Translations under genes and position numbers: made by a program
In this document: positions 10,018-19,900 of the stretch, piece by piece
Layout: the number at the start of each line of letters is the position of its first letter
Position numbering within the stretch: the stretch's first letter is position 1
Notes under the pieces: model-generated
Databases searched by the model: none
Seen by the model: the letters and a program-made list of their open reading frames with translations, nothing else
Told to the model about the DNA's origin: nothing
Source of the DNA: Berberis thunbergii
Lineage: Eukaryota; Streptophyta; Magnoliopsida; Ranunculales; Berberidaceae
Length of the DNA stretch: 64,000 nucleotides
NCBI GenBank assembly: GCA_003290165.1
Contig: QNQO01001821.1
Location: 124,001 to 188,000, forward strand
Direction: 5' to 3'

Positions 10018-11781
10018 ACTACACTTCCTTTCTCATGTTCATCTGATCAACTACAACCGCTTCAACCCCATTTTGAAGAGGTGCGGAAGGAGTTGAAGAT
10101 ACTACACTTCCTTTCTCATGTTCATCTGGTTTTGGCATTATTGTTGGTGGGTACGGATCCGTAGAGACAGTCAGAGTAGATGTCACCAACAGGTTCTACA
10201 AATCAGGACGAAGTGGCATAATGTCAACGAAAATTTTCTGAAGGCATTGGGAAAAAAATTTAAGAGTTTTAAAACCAGCTAACTAGCTTAAAATGATTTG
10301 AAGGTGCATAAGCTATGTCAAAAGTTAATATCAAAACTCTGAAACAACAATGCCAGCAGAAATTGTCTTCAAACATACCTTTTCTAATGCCAAAGCAAGT
10401 TTTGAGAGGTTTGGGTATATGCTTCGCGCGGCCAAGAGAATCTGTTCAGAGCAGAAAATGAATAGATAACACAGTAATGCAATTTGTACTTGACAACTGA
10501 AACCTGGGAAAGGGAAGACGAAGACACAAACAATCCATTGCGAAATTAAAACATGTAGAACATTGCAGAAAAACCATCATTTGAAAGGTCAGCATCAATG
10601 AGCATACAGGGTTCTCCATATACAAGAACTTAAAATTGATGCAGAATCACCTCACAGAGCCTCTGCAGGGTAAATGGGGGACCTTCTATGAAACTGAGAA
10701 GTGCTGCAAATAAGAATAAAGAACACTGCATTTATTAATCAACATTCAAAATAGGATACAGTACACCCATAGATAAATTGCCTTACTGATAGCGTCCCAA
10801 CTTGGATGCATTCAGAGACAACAAGCCTCAGAAATAACAGAGTCAGGGATATGTAATTTTATGTAAGCTACTAACCAAAGCTTAGAATTGCTACTAAGAA
10901 CATTAAGCGGATATATTGAGGAAGAAAACATCTTGAGGTTACGAACTGTTGAAAGCATTCCAGAAAGAAAGAGGGTATGTTGATGCTTATATGCTTATGA
11001 TTCGCCTTAGCGAGCTATGAGCTGAATGACTTCAGAACGCATAAAAGATTGTCTCTGACTATTAAACATGCATAATTGGCCGTTTAATCAATTCATAAAG
11101 CCAAACAAAAATGACTACTTTGAGCCCAACCCAAAAACTTTATCCGACCTAGGGATGCAAGTGCAACCCAATCCAAATGGCCGTACCTAACCTGAGCCCA
11201 ACCCAAAAACTTTAGCGTGGTCTAACACAGTTAAAAATGAGGCAATGGTCTGAGGTGCAATTTTCCATAAGACACGAAAGAAGGTGATTACACCTCCAGG
11301 AAAAACATTCAAAACATGTCACTGTAAGTTTCACGCCAAAAGTACAAGTCTTTAAATACAAGCACATGAAATACAAGTGCCCCCTAGACAAGCAAAACTA
11401 AAATAAAGCACTGATAAATACAAGTATTGCTAAGCACTGATAAATACAAGTATTGCCTCTCAATGGGAGAACACATTCCTAATCAAAAAAGGTGAGAGAA
11501 ATACCTTCATCCAACCTTTTTACTAACTCTGCATGCGTTTCTCCTAAAGCAGCAGTCTGCTGATCAGTCACCATTTGGGCTTCAGGATATTCGGCCATAA
11601 CCTTCATGTAGTCAATTTTAAAGTCAAAATCATAAAAACTTCATTCACTAAGGACATACATATATGATAATTATCAACTGCATTTTTGTGCAGCTAAAGA
11701 CTAAACAAACACACAGGCATACCTCACCATACCTGCTTCAGCCGAAAGGATAACAAAGTCTTTAATGTGTCCCAATCATGC
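10018..11781 (-). pseudogene. PP4R2 partial gene, module B (five exons)
   Basis: Five exons of a PPP4R2-family gene lie in order on the minus strand: a 11733-11781 (HDWDTLKTLLSFRLKQ), b 11505-11601 (VMAEYPEAQM...KRLDE), c 10651-10703 (LLSFIEGPPFTLQRLCE), d 10379-10441 (ILLAARSIYPNLSKLALALEK) and e 10018-10195 (NLLVTSTLTVSTDPYPP...). GT-AG splice sites and phases agree across all four introns. The FTLQRLCE and KLALALEKNLLVTSTL blocks are family hallmarks. In plants and animals the protein is the regulatory arm of PP4 phosphatase. The 5' exon is missing, and exon e is cut at the module junction shortly after its EHEKGSVVS repeat. It is therefore a truncated gene with an apparently sound core. 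Confidence 0.85.
10704..11504 (-). other. Large PP4R2 intron holding the copia target site
   Basis: This intron separates exons b and c of module B. It contains the unoccupied TACAG site (10757-10761) that is occupied by copia-1 or its solo LTR in modules A and C. Open frames inside it are intronic and have no family resemblance. Confidence 0.75.
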
Positions 11782-12281
11782 CTGAAATACAACATACAGG
11801 AGTTAAGTGCTTTGTAACAAGATTTTACTACTACTAGATAAGACTTAACTATTCAATCCATATGAGGGGAAAATCTAACAAGTTCTGACAACTACTATGT
11901 TGTTCAATCCATATGAGAGGGAAATCTAACTTCCAAATTCACCACCATTTAAAATAGCGAGAAAGAAAGGTTGGTTCATAGCATCGACAGATTACAACCC
12001 TGGAGCTAAATGAACTTTTGGAGCTAATAGTGTACTAAATGAGGATTAAAGATGGGTGTGAAAGTAAGATAGAGTAAAAGGTTCAATTTTCTCCTTTGTC
12101 GAAAGATTGTTTAACAATTTTATGTTAAGTTAGTGTGTAAGAAAGGTGTGCCTAAGGGTAGCTTTCTTTCTTATTTGATTTAGGCTCCGACTTTTTGACA
12201 CCACCATTTCTGCTGAAGGACAACACCACCCCCCACCCCCTTACTTTCTGACATCACTAACCTTTTGTTGGACAACACCAT
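11782..12281. other. Unassigned sequence between PP4R2 fragment and putative promoter
   Basis: Nothing recognisable was found. Two near-copies of TTCAATCCATATGAG lie at about 11849 and 11904. The missing first PP4R2 exon was looked for here and not found. Confidence 0.4.
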
Positions 12282-12287
12282 TATAAA
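12282..12287 (+). promoter_or_regulatory. Possible TATA box
   Basis: TATAAA lies 140 bases before the ATG of the short secreted-type frame at 12427. It is followed by a CT-rich leader typical of plant 5' UTRs. Confidence 0.4.
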
Positions 12288-12426
12288 CCCTCAAATCTTC
12301 TCACCCACTCTTCTCTCTCAGAACAACACTACCAGCGTATCACCTCGCCCCACCGGCCACACCTCTTCTCTCCTCTCTTCTTCTTTTTTGTTCCTCTTCT
12401 ACTCCTATCTTCTCAGGAACAACAAC

Positions 12427-12651
12427 ATGGACGGAGCAGCCCCCTCCGGCCGCACCGCTCTTGCCTTCCCCTTTCTTCCTCTTTTCTGTTGTTTTTTCCT
12501 CTTTGCCCTTACACAAGCATCTGGGAGTAAAGAATACGTCCCCGCAAAGTCCTCCACGAGTATAGGTTCCCCACTTGCAGATGATTGTGCCAGGGCAAAA
12601 AAAAACAGAGAAGAGGAAGATAGTAGAATGCGAGGGTGGGGTGATTGCTAG
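12427..12651 (+). CDS. Hypothetical short secreted-type protein or relic first exon, module B
   Basis: The frame encodes 74 aa beginning MDGAAPSGRTALAFPFLPLF. Residues 10-30 form a hydrophobic, signal-peptide-like core ending FALTQASGS. The rest is polar and charged (DDCARAKKN...EEEDSRMRGWGDC). A TATA-like box and pyrimidine-rich leader lie upstream. Compared with module D (46690) it has one extra C near 12437 and one T fewer near 12490, so about 17 residues are read in another frame while both ends agree. I do not recognise the family. It may be the first exon of a gene whose remainder is gone. Confidence 0.35.
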   Translation: MDGAAPSGRTALAFPFLPLFCCFFLFALTQASGSKEYVPAKSSTSIGSPLADDCARAKKNREEEDSRMRGWGDC

Positions 12652-13177
12652 TGCATCGTCCCTTTTGTTGTCATAAGAAAAGAAGAGGAAAAAGTAGAAG
12701 AGACCAAGGAAGAGATGAACAAAGAAGAGAGGTGATGCAGCTAGCGGTGGCAAGGCACATAAAGAAACTGAATGGTAGCATCATTAAGCAGATATGGTGG
12801 TGTCAAAAAGTCGGAGCCTTTGATTCATTTTTCCCTATTAAATAACAGGTTTGGCCCCTCTTTACCCTACTATTTACTTCTCCCAAATGATATGGACACA
12901 CACAACAATGTTGATACATACTTGGTGTATTCGTTGTGCAATTCGAATGAGTCCACAAGTCATATTATTCATTGCTATGTAACAATGACATGGACATGAG
13001 TATTGGTATCTGACAGAGATACGAGGTGGACACGTCATCAAAAAAACACAATACGGGACACATACATTTTAATATTATTTATCTTTTTAGCAATATGTTC
13101 TGAATTATTAGAAATGTCAATATTGTTACTCATGTACTACTAACTTGCCACAATATGCTTATAACATTTGTAAAGAG
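12652..13177 (+). other. Unassigned spacer
   Basis: Purine-rich, then AT-rich sequence with no recognisable gene or repeat end. It is the same in module D (46915-47440). Confidence 0.4.
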
Positions 13178-13203
13178 TTGATAAGCCTGCCCTCATGTAC
13201 TAC

Positions 13204-13302
13204 TCACAGCTGCAACCAAATGACAATCCATCAGAATACACCGGGCCAAACCAGTGCACCATTGATAAGCCTGCCTTCACCCCATATGAAGCCAAAGTGT
13301 GA
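13204..13302 (+). pseudogene. SWEET last-exon fragment, module B
   Basis: Thirty-two codons plus stop (SQLQPNDNPSEYTGPNQ...TPYEAKV) match the end of the long-tail SWEET fragment of module A. The first 26 codons seen in module A are replaced by scrambled filler at 13178-13204. No transporter domain remains. Confidence 0.8.
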
Positions 13303-13710
13303 AACTCTCTAAGAAACATATCATGACCTTCGACACGTCTCCATAAATATACAAAAGCAAGGCCTTCCTGCTTAAGGGGTGTGGAGTTCTATTGAGGAAT
13401 TGAGAGGAAGAACACTAAAAGTGTTGTTTATACTCAATGTTTGTAGTTTTGTGTTCGGTGTTAGTAGGATTACTCTAAATCTCCAACCATAAGTAAAAAA
13501 ATATATGCTTACTCAATCAGGAAAGATAGAGAAAAAAGTGCTTTCTTGCTTGAGGTAGCTAGTGGTGATGAACTAGTGTAATATGGCTTTTACCCTTGTC
13601 ATTTGGAGCCATTTTAAAATAAATTGATAAATTTTACAATGTAAATTGGTTAAAAGTGACTTTAATTTGCATGTTACTGTTGCCTGCAGGTTTTTTAAGA
13701 TTTTCATCCC

Positions 13711-13900
13711 CCGAAATTCTAGCTGGCCTGGGAAAAACCAGCGAGGTTGCTGCCTTGGGGGGCGAATTTACCCTTTTGCCCCCCCCCCCTCTTTAGCAAT
13801 TTTTTTTGGAAAAGGTGTTTAAAAATGGGGGGGGGGGCAAAAGTGTAAACTCTCCCCCCAGGCAGCAACCTCGCTGGTTTCCCAGGCCAGGAAGAATTAC
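13711..13900. mobile_element. GC-rich foldback MITE, module B
   Basis: About 190 bp absent from module A (compare 8142-8160). The ends form an inverted repeat: CTGGCCTGGGAAA and CCAGCGAGGTTGCTGCC on the left are mirrored on the right. The middle has a run of 11 C facing a run of 11 G. There is no coding capacity. The target duplication is unclear, so I do not assign a superfamily. The module D copy is at 47975-48158. Confidence 0.75.
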
Positions 13901-14864
13901 TTTAGGCTCTCCAATTCTTATTGTGGAGTGGATACCACTTTTGAAGTGAAAAATCATTTTTCAAAGTACACCGAATTGGTCAACAAATTGTACAACCATT
14001 GAGTTTGGTTACAATGCCGAAGGAACCTATGCAATGTGTCAAAGCCTTAGAAACAGAGAATATATTCCGTGAAACACAACTTCTCCTCATGCTCTTTTTC
14101 TGTCTTAGAAATATTTTTTTCTAGTCAAACTCTTGAAATCTCATCAGAAGATTCTTAGTAAACTATGCTTAAACCAGAAGTTCCATTCAAAAAAAGAGTC
14201 CTCTGCATAGATGAATTTTGACATCATAGCTTTAACAGTAACGACTTCAAATGGCGGAATAGAACATCGGTAAAAAAAAAAAAAAATAGAAAAATTTAAA
14301 ATTTTAAAATTTTTTTTTTTTTTGAAAGAACGCTGTAGTTTTGTTTGAGAGCGTGTGAGGAACAACAACACCAAAGAAGAAAAATATATGTTTCTTCGGC
14401 AATGCTAGTTTCATCATTGGGTTCCCAATTCACTCTCCATTGGGCTTAGCCTATCAAGTTCGGTTACAAGTTATGGTAAATTGATTTGCTTGGTACAATA
14501 CGATTTGCTTGCATGTCTATTTACTTGGTTAGTATGTTTTGTACATGGTAAAATGTTCCGATGAGAATGGTAGTATTGATTTGTTGAGTTGATATATCTT
14601 AGTTGACATTGTTCATACTATTTGGTTGAGAAAATCTCTCCAAGAGTTGTGTTGGAAAATTCGATGTCTACAATGGAGTATGGAAATGGCCCTCCGAGGG
14701 GGACAAAGGTATTTGTATCATAATATAAAAATGAAATGTGTTAACTTCTCCATCTGTAAATTGTAAACCAAAATAAACCAAAGATATAACAGGACCAAAA
14801 GATGTTCCTAGAAAGGTATAATATATAAGGCGTACTGGCTTGCTGAGTTGATCTGTTCGCTGGA
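13901..14864. other. Module B sequence shared with A, C and D
   Basis: It corresponds to 8155-9100 of module A. No gene is recognised. It includes A-rich and T-rich tracts near 14270-14320 that differ in length between modules. Confidence 0.5.
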
Positions 14865-15003
14865 CGGAGAGGACTCACAAGAAGGCTCAGAATCGTTGCT
14901 TTGATTAGAGCTAGGTTCTAGCTCAGAATTGTTGCTTTGATCAGACCTAAGCTGAGCATTATTGCTTTGGTTAGAACTAGTCTTAGCATTGCTTTTCTTA
15001 TAA
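14865..15003 (-). pseudogene. Ser/Asn/Gln-rich coding relic, module B
   Basis: On the minus strand this reads without stop as a repetitive polar segment with units of the type SNQSNNA, SDQSNNS and SNQSNDSEP, ending SCESSPS. A related piece lies near 30065-30150 and an exact partner at 49130-49268. It looks like part of a disordered tail of some protein. Given the linked PP4R2 exons it could be a displaced PP4R2 C-terminal exon, but I cannot show that. Confidence 0.3.
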
Positions 15004-15483
15004 TAAAAACAATGTCATCGATCGTCCTTGGTGATCTGTCTACCAACTAAAAGGTGGTCCCGGCCGATTAAACATCAGCCTGATTCTAACATCTCCATAT
15101 GCAGTAGGTAGATATGAAGCAAGCAGTGATATTTTCTTGAACCCTTCACTACCTCCTCTTAAACATACTCCCTCCAATGTGCAAATTTATCATATTAACC
15201 CATTCAACAACATAGGGGCATCAGACTACACTAATTAGATAAACCCAATTCACATAAGCGTTTTGTCTAGATTTAACAATTGCGTATCACTGATCCTCTT
15301 TTCACTGCCTTCATCAGGTGAGATATAATTTGATATTTGTTTGCCAAGGGGGGCTAGTTTTGCTGATGCCCTGCCAATGACATTAAATGGTTCTAGGATC
15401 TAATAAAAACTCTCCTCATCCCTTAAAAAATGATTTGCTAACGGTCTACATAGTGGTGAAACGATAGGTAGAAAAACATCACA

Positions 15484-15885
15484 TTTGAATCAGATAATGG
15501 AGCTATCGAAACCATCACTACACCAAATTGACACTTTTGTAACAACTCTCAAAACAGTATCACTTTTGAGATGTTACAATCCACCAAACAATTTCAAGTC
15601 AAAACTAAATTTAGTCAAAAAAATGAAAAACAGTAACACAAAAAAAATGATACAATAAGTTGGATCACCATGAATAGTATCACTTTTATAACCATACTCT
15701 TCATGGTGATACAATTATTGTATCATTTTGTTTTGTATAAATGTGTAAAATTGTTAGGTGGATTGTTACACTTCAAAAGTGATACTGTTTTTGGGGTTGT
15801 TACAAAAATGCAAATTTGGTGTAGTGCATGCATTTCCAATTTGATCTTTGGTTGTGGTATTGTACAAAGACATGGGCGGATCTAC
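15484..15885 (+). pseudogene. AP gene fragment, plus strand, module B, split by MITE
   Basis: The same AP scrap as at 9522 is interrupted after GAAACCAT by the CACTA-type MITE. It resumes at 15827 as CATGCATTTCCAATTTG and ends near 15885 at the LTR-like repeat. Confidence 0.8.
15516..15826. mobile_element. CACTA-type MITE, 311 bp, module B
   Basis: The termini are CACTACACCAAATT and its imperfect complement, and the inverted repeat extends inward for about 70 bases. The flanking 3-bp duplication is CAT (15513-15515 and 15827-15829). Modules A and C carry the exact empty site GAAACCATGCATTTCC. The CACTA start plus a 3-bp duplication are diagnostic of the CACTA/En-Spm superfamily. It has no coding capacity. 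A partner in module D is at 49782-50092. Confidence 0.9.
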
Positions 15886-16465
15886 TGATGCAGGAGAATT
15901 TTTAGGGTTCCTAATTTGATTTTTAGGGTTTCTAATTTGCTCTAAGAGATCTTTCAATTTAATTAGGAGTATTTTTAGTTTCCTTTTAAGATTAGGCATT
16001 AATTTTTTTTTAGGAATAGACAGCTTGTTATTTAGTATTTTATTTTATTTTTTCTTTTAGAAATAGGCAGTTTCTTTTTTAGGATTTACTTTTTTTCTTT
16101 TAGGTAATATTTCTTTTATCGTTTAAGAAAAGATTTTGAACCCAATTTGGGCAAGATTACTTATTTTATTACGTTTTTCGTTTTAGTATGATTATTGGAA
16201 ATTTTCATTATTTTGGTAAAATTCTAATAATGAGTTTTAGCTATAAAGCCCGGCTTGTGGGATAATTTAGAGACAACTTTTTAATTGCATAATTTTGAAT
16301 TTACATTAGAGATATTTCTCTGTGTTTTGGGCGATTATTTTGTATTCTTCCTTGTGAATTATCTGTTAGAACTAGCTCGCAGGATAATTGCTATTCTGTC
16401 CGGCGTCATCTACCCTTTGGCTAAGGGGGTCAGTTGCTCCCCTTATCTTTCTGAAAAATCCCACT
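15886..16465 (+). repeat. LTR-like repeat, longer form, module B
   Basis: It begins TGATGCAGG as at 9615, has the same TATA-like GCTATAAAGCC near 16240, and continues beyond GTGGGAT for about 190 more bases (GGGCGATTATTTTGTATTC...). No internal retroelement genes adjoin it, so it may be a solo LTR or fragment. The right edge is uncertain. Confidence 0.45.
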
Positions 16466-16830
16466 AAATTACTCTTTTTTTTTTTATATTGCCCCCCTTT
16501 AAAAGTTTAGGTTGCCCCCTTTTGTTTATAATCTTGGCTCTTGACTCTACTAAAAATTAAATTATGGATTATTTTAAAAGTTTAGGTTCTCCGCCCCCTC
16601 TCCCCCATACAAATCTCTGCTATCGATATGTTCGTGTTTCAGGGTTCGATAGCCAACTGCTATGAAGTTGAGCGAATTGGGAGTGAAAGTATAAGAGGAG
16701 TGAGATGATAGGCGAAGTTGAGAGATTACAGAGTGAGAGAGGGTTTGTGAGGAAGAAAAAAATAAGAGGAGAGAGTGAGAGGGTGGGTTTGTTGGGAGTT
16801 AACAAAGAAAGAAAAAAAAATATTCGTCTG
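16466..16830. other. Unassigned repeat-like sequence
   Basis: Contains two copies of TTTAAAAGTTTAGGTT next to CCCCC-rich blocks (16496 and 16575). It looks transposon-derived but is not classifiable from this window. Confidence 0.35.
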
Positions 16831-17101
16831 TGACAAAATAACAAACACAAAAGAATTGATTTTGTGTGAATCACGTTCTGCCTTTCTCATTCCATTCTCC
16901 TGTTTATATACAAATTAATCAAGAGAATATTGTGAGAGAATATTCACAATATAATCTGCTAACTTCCTTAACATTATTATACAATCTTGACTCAATAAGC
17001 AACCTTTCTAATACCAATATTCTAGTTCATAATCAACAATATCGACATAATCAATCAGAGTATTCTCAATCAATTAGAATATTCTCAATATATTCTCAAT
17101 A
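16831..17101 (-). repeat. Diverged solo LTR related to copia-2
   Basis: The sequence runs parallel to the copia-2 LTR at 31422-31645: shared blocks include TCTCCTGTTTATATACAAA, GAGAATATTGTGAGA and the end ATATTCTCAATA. It is about 45 bases longer and clearly diverged. No retroelement body adjoins it. It sits inside the plus-strand AP scrap region upstream of SWEET gene 1. Confidence 0.75.
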
Positions 17102-17180
17102 GTTTGGTTCAGGGGTAAGTTGATCTTTCCAAACTTTTTTTCCCCCATTTGTCAGCAATCATGGCTCCCCCCGTACAAAG

Positions 17181-17330
17181 GCATGTTGCATTCAATCAAC
17201 CAATTCTAATAGCTAGAATTTCAGGATTGGCACGCGCTTATCTTTTCCAAATTGCTTGTAGATATGAAAATCATCGTTTCTCTTACCATCTACATTCACT
17301 GGGTAATACATTTTTACAATTACCAATTCA
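17181..17330 (+). pseudogene. AP gene fragment, plus strand, upstream of SWEET gene 1
   Basis: The translation QRHVAFNQPILIARISGLARAYLFQIACRYENHRFSYHL... matches the AP segment IAGILGLARAYPSFLSQIASRYEGHRFSYCL of the intact gene. No active-site motif is present. It is the continuation of the scrap that ends at 15885, separated by repeat insertions. Confidence 0.85.
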
Positions 17331-17974
17331 TGAAATTATACATTTTTTTCAAGTCCTTTTAAGTGTTGCATAAACTTCTAGTGGCCATCGGGGCGACACA
17401 TTTCAATTGACTTCATAGTAATTGTGTGATTCACAAAATAGGAGATTATTAAAAAAACAAAAATCATTTGTGATTAATCGAAGCACCATGTGAATGTTAT
17501 TAAAAGCGGGTTTTTCTCAACAAACAAGGTGAACGACAAAAATATCCTCTTTTTTCAACTTTATATTTTTGGTTGATAACGAAAAGATAGACGTCGAGAT
17601 TTTTTTTTTAGATCAGTTAATTAGAGTGTTAATCCAAGAAAAGATCATATGGTAATTGATTAAACTTCATTTACTTTTCATTTTTTAGTAAATTAGAGAG
17701 TTTCAAATTTTAACATATTGTTGACTATCAAGTAATTGTTCTGCCTTGCAAATTAGATTTGAAAATATCTTTTACAATGGGAATGCGCTTCAGTAGGTTT
17801 GGGGATGTATACGCACACAAGTGACTGCTACCATTAACCAACACATATGGTCCTTAGAAACAAACAAAGGTTTTGAGGACCTAAGCACAGTCCTCCATGC
17901 ACACAAGAAAGCTTGTCAGCTAGGAGTTAAAAGACAAAACCATCTCCATCTGAAGCCCTTCACTTTGATGTGCT
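17331..17974 (+). other. SWEET gene 1 upstream region
   Basis: AT-rich sequence before the TATA box with no other gene. It is nearly identical to the region before SWEET gene 2, so both copies carry the same proximal promoter. Transposon and AP fragments lie within about 1 kb of the start. Confidence 0.6.
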
Positions 17975-17981
17975 TATATAA
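17975..17981 (+). promoter_or_regulatory. TATA box of SWEET gene 1
   Basis: TATATAA lies 145 bases before the ATG, followed by a purine-rich leader (GATAGAGAGTGAGAGG). The spacing fits a plant core promoter with a leader of about 110 bases. Confidence 0.7.
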
Positions 17982-18119
17982 GAACACAAGTTAGCTCCTT
18001 TAGTGATCAAAGAGATAGAGAGTGAGAGGAAAACAAAGGGAGAGAGAGCTACTTGAACCAACAAAGCCAAAGAAGAAGAGATCAAAGAGAGTTTGCATTT
18101 CCATTTCTAATAGAAAAAT

Positions 18120-19900
18120 ATGGCAGTTGGTGGACATCATATGTTAGCTTTCATCTTTGGCCTTCTAGGTACACCATGTCATCTTCTCTTCTTTCTACAA
18201 GTTTTTCCTAGTTATATTCATTCACTAACCAATACTTTGTTTTGCATCTTGACTAGGTAACCTTTTTTCATTCATGGTGTTCTTAGCCCCATTGTAAGCT
18301 TTCATTTTATTCATTTTTCTTCTTCATGTAATGTATGGAGATATTTTTCATGAACTTGTATTGATTTTTTGTTACTTTGTTCATCAGGCCAACCTTCTAT
18401 AGAGTTTACAAGAAGAAATCCACAGAAGGGTTTCAATCAATCCCATATGTAGTAGCGCTTTTCAGTTGTAGTTTATGGTTATACTATGCCCTTGTCAAAA
18501 CAAATGGATCCATGATCATGATCATAAACAGTATCGGTTGTCTCATCGAAGGCTTGTATATCATAATGTACTTGATATATGCACATAGATCTGCCAGGGT
18601 TCGTTTCTATCCTTCTCTTCTTTCTATATTGAACTTTGTCACCATGACCATGACTGACCTTTGCGTTTTTGGTTTTGGTGCTCACAGATGTTCGCCATCA
18701 AGCTTGTACTCTTCTTGAATGTGTTTGTATATGGGTTGATATTAGCTCTCACTTACCTACTGGCAAAGGGTAATAAGAGAGTTGCAATTGTTGGGTGGAT
18801 CTGCTCAGCTTTGGCTGTCAGCGTTTTCGCCGCACCTCTAAGCATCATTGTAAATCCTATACTGTTAACTATTTCATTTCCTCAATAAAAATGCAATCAG
18901 GTTTTTGCAAGATGTGGCGTGATCTTGAGAGAACAAAAATTCTAGAGAGCCTGGCCCTTAATTATAGACAGGACAGCGACAGGGTTCTCTGTCTGTGTGA
19001 ATGTGTTCGATTGTGCCATTATAAGCATCTCGAGGGTGATGGATGGTATTGGGACTGGCCTGAAATCCCCAAATTATATATATATATATATATATGCATC
19101 TCAAGGTTGTAAAAAACCTTCGTTAATGATGCCACAAGATGACCTGATATGCAAAAACCTCCAGGGTTTCAAGTAGTCAATAATAGAAAACCATCTGGGG
19201 TACTAAACAACAAGTGTAATTCTAGGGAGCGAGAGAGGGCATCCCTTCGCCATATTCCTCGAGATGAGTAGTGATGCGTATCTCGAGGAGGATGGGCGGA
19301 GGGAGGCCCTCCCTTGCTCCCTATCAAGGCTTAAACAACAATATGTTGTTCTACATCTGGTAGCATAAACTCTAACAACAAACCCTAATAAAATATATGT
19401 TGTTTTGCCATCTTCCTTTGGAAATGTTTAAGTTATGCTCGTTGACACTGATGACTTTTGTTTTTATGTGTGTGTTTCAGAGGCTAGTAATTAAAACTAA
19501 GAGTGTTGAGTACATGCCATTCATGCTATCATTTTTCCTCACTATCTGTGCAATCATGTGGTTCTTCTATGGCATGCTAATGAAGGATCTCTATGTCGCG
19601 GTAAGGTCCCAATTTCAGTCCAGAAACCGATCATCCTTCTCAACTTCTACCTATTATCATATAATTTGAGCTAATAATTTCTTTTGGGCTAATCAGCTTC
19701 CAAACGTCTTGGGATTCTCATTCGGAATTGCTCAAATGGTTCTGTATATCCTCTACAAGGACGCAAGACCAACCGTGCTTGCATCAGAAATTAAGCTGCC
19801 TGAAGTGATCATTGATGTAAAAGGAGATGACGAACCAAAGCTCCAAGCAAATGGTAATCAAGTAGAAGAGGTTATCACACCAATTGAAGCCAATGTGTGA
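18120..19900 (+). CDS. SWEET bidirectional sugar transporter, gene 1 (six exons, 260 aa)
   Basis: Exons are 18120-18168, 18257-18293, 18388-18598, 18688-18849, 19481-19600 and 19697-19900, all with GT-AG introns and matching phases. The protein starts [17 protein letters not shown] and shows the two MtN3/saliva repeats: [31 protein letters not shown] in the first and [21 protein letters not shown] in the second. The arrangement fits seven membrane helices, and the cytosolic tail ends EANV. SWEETs move sugars down their gradient across plasma or vacuolar membranes. Sequence style suggests clade III, whose members mainly carry sucrose, but this is by resemblance. Compared with the fragment at 7571, the tail lacks 43 codons. 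Intron 4 (631 bp) is long and holds an AT repeat. The predicted protein is identical to gene 2. Confidence 0.93.
19076..19095. repeat. AT microsatellite in SWEET gene 1 intron 4
   Basis: An (AT)n tract four bases shorter than its partner at 53340-53364. It is one of the few differences between the two SWEET genes and would serve as a marker. Confidence 0.85.

Noticed and set aside
12340..12753. 137-codon minus-strand frame opposite the hypothetical peptide
   Set aside because: Low-complexity complement of a pyrimidine-rich leader, and it changes frame between modules B and D.
16620..16874. Hydrophobic minus-strand 84-codon frame
   Set aside because: Arises from GA-rich repeat sequence next to a solo LTR. 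Leucine/serine bias is explained by base composition.
19076..19095. Short ATATAT tract as a promoter inside SWEET intron 4
   Set aside because: A simple microsatellite that varies between copies. No transcript start or gene follows.
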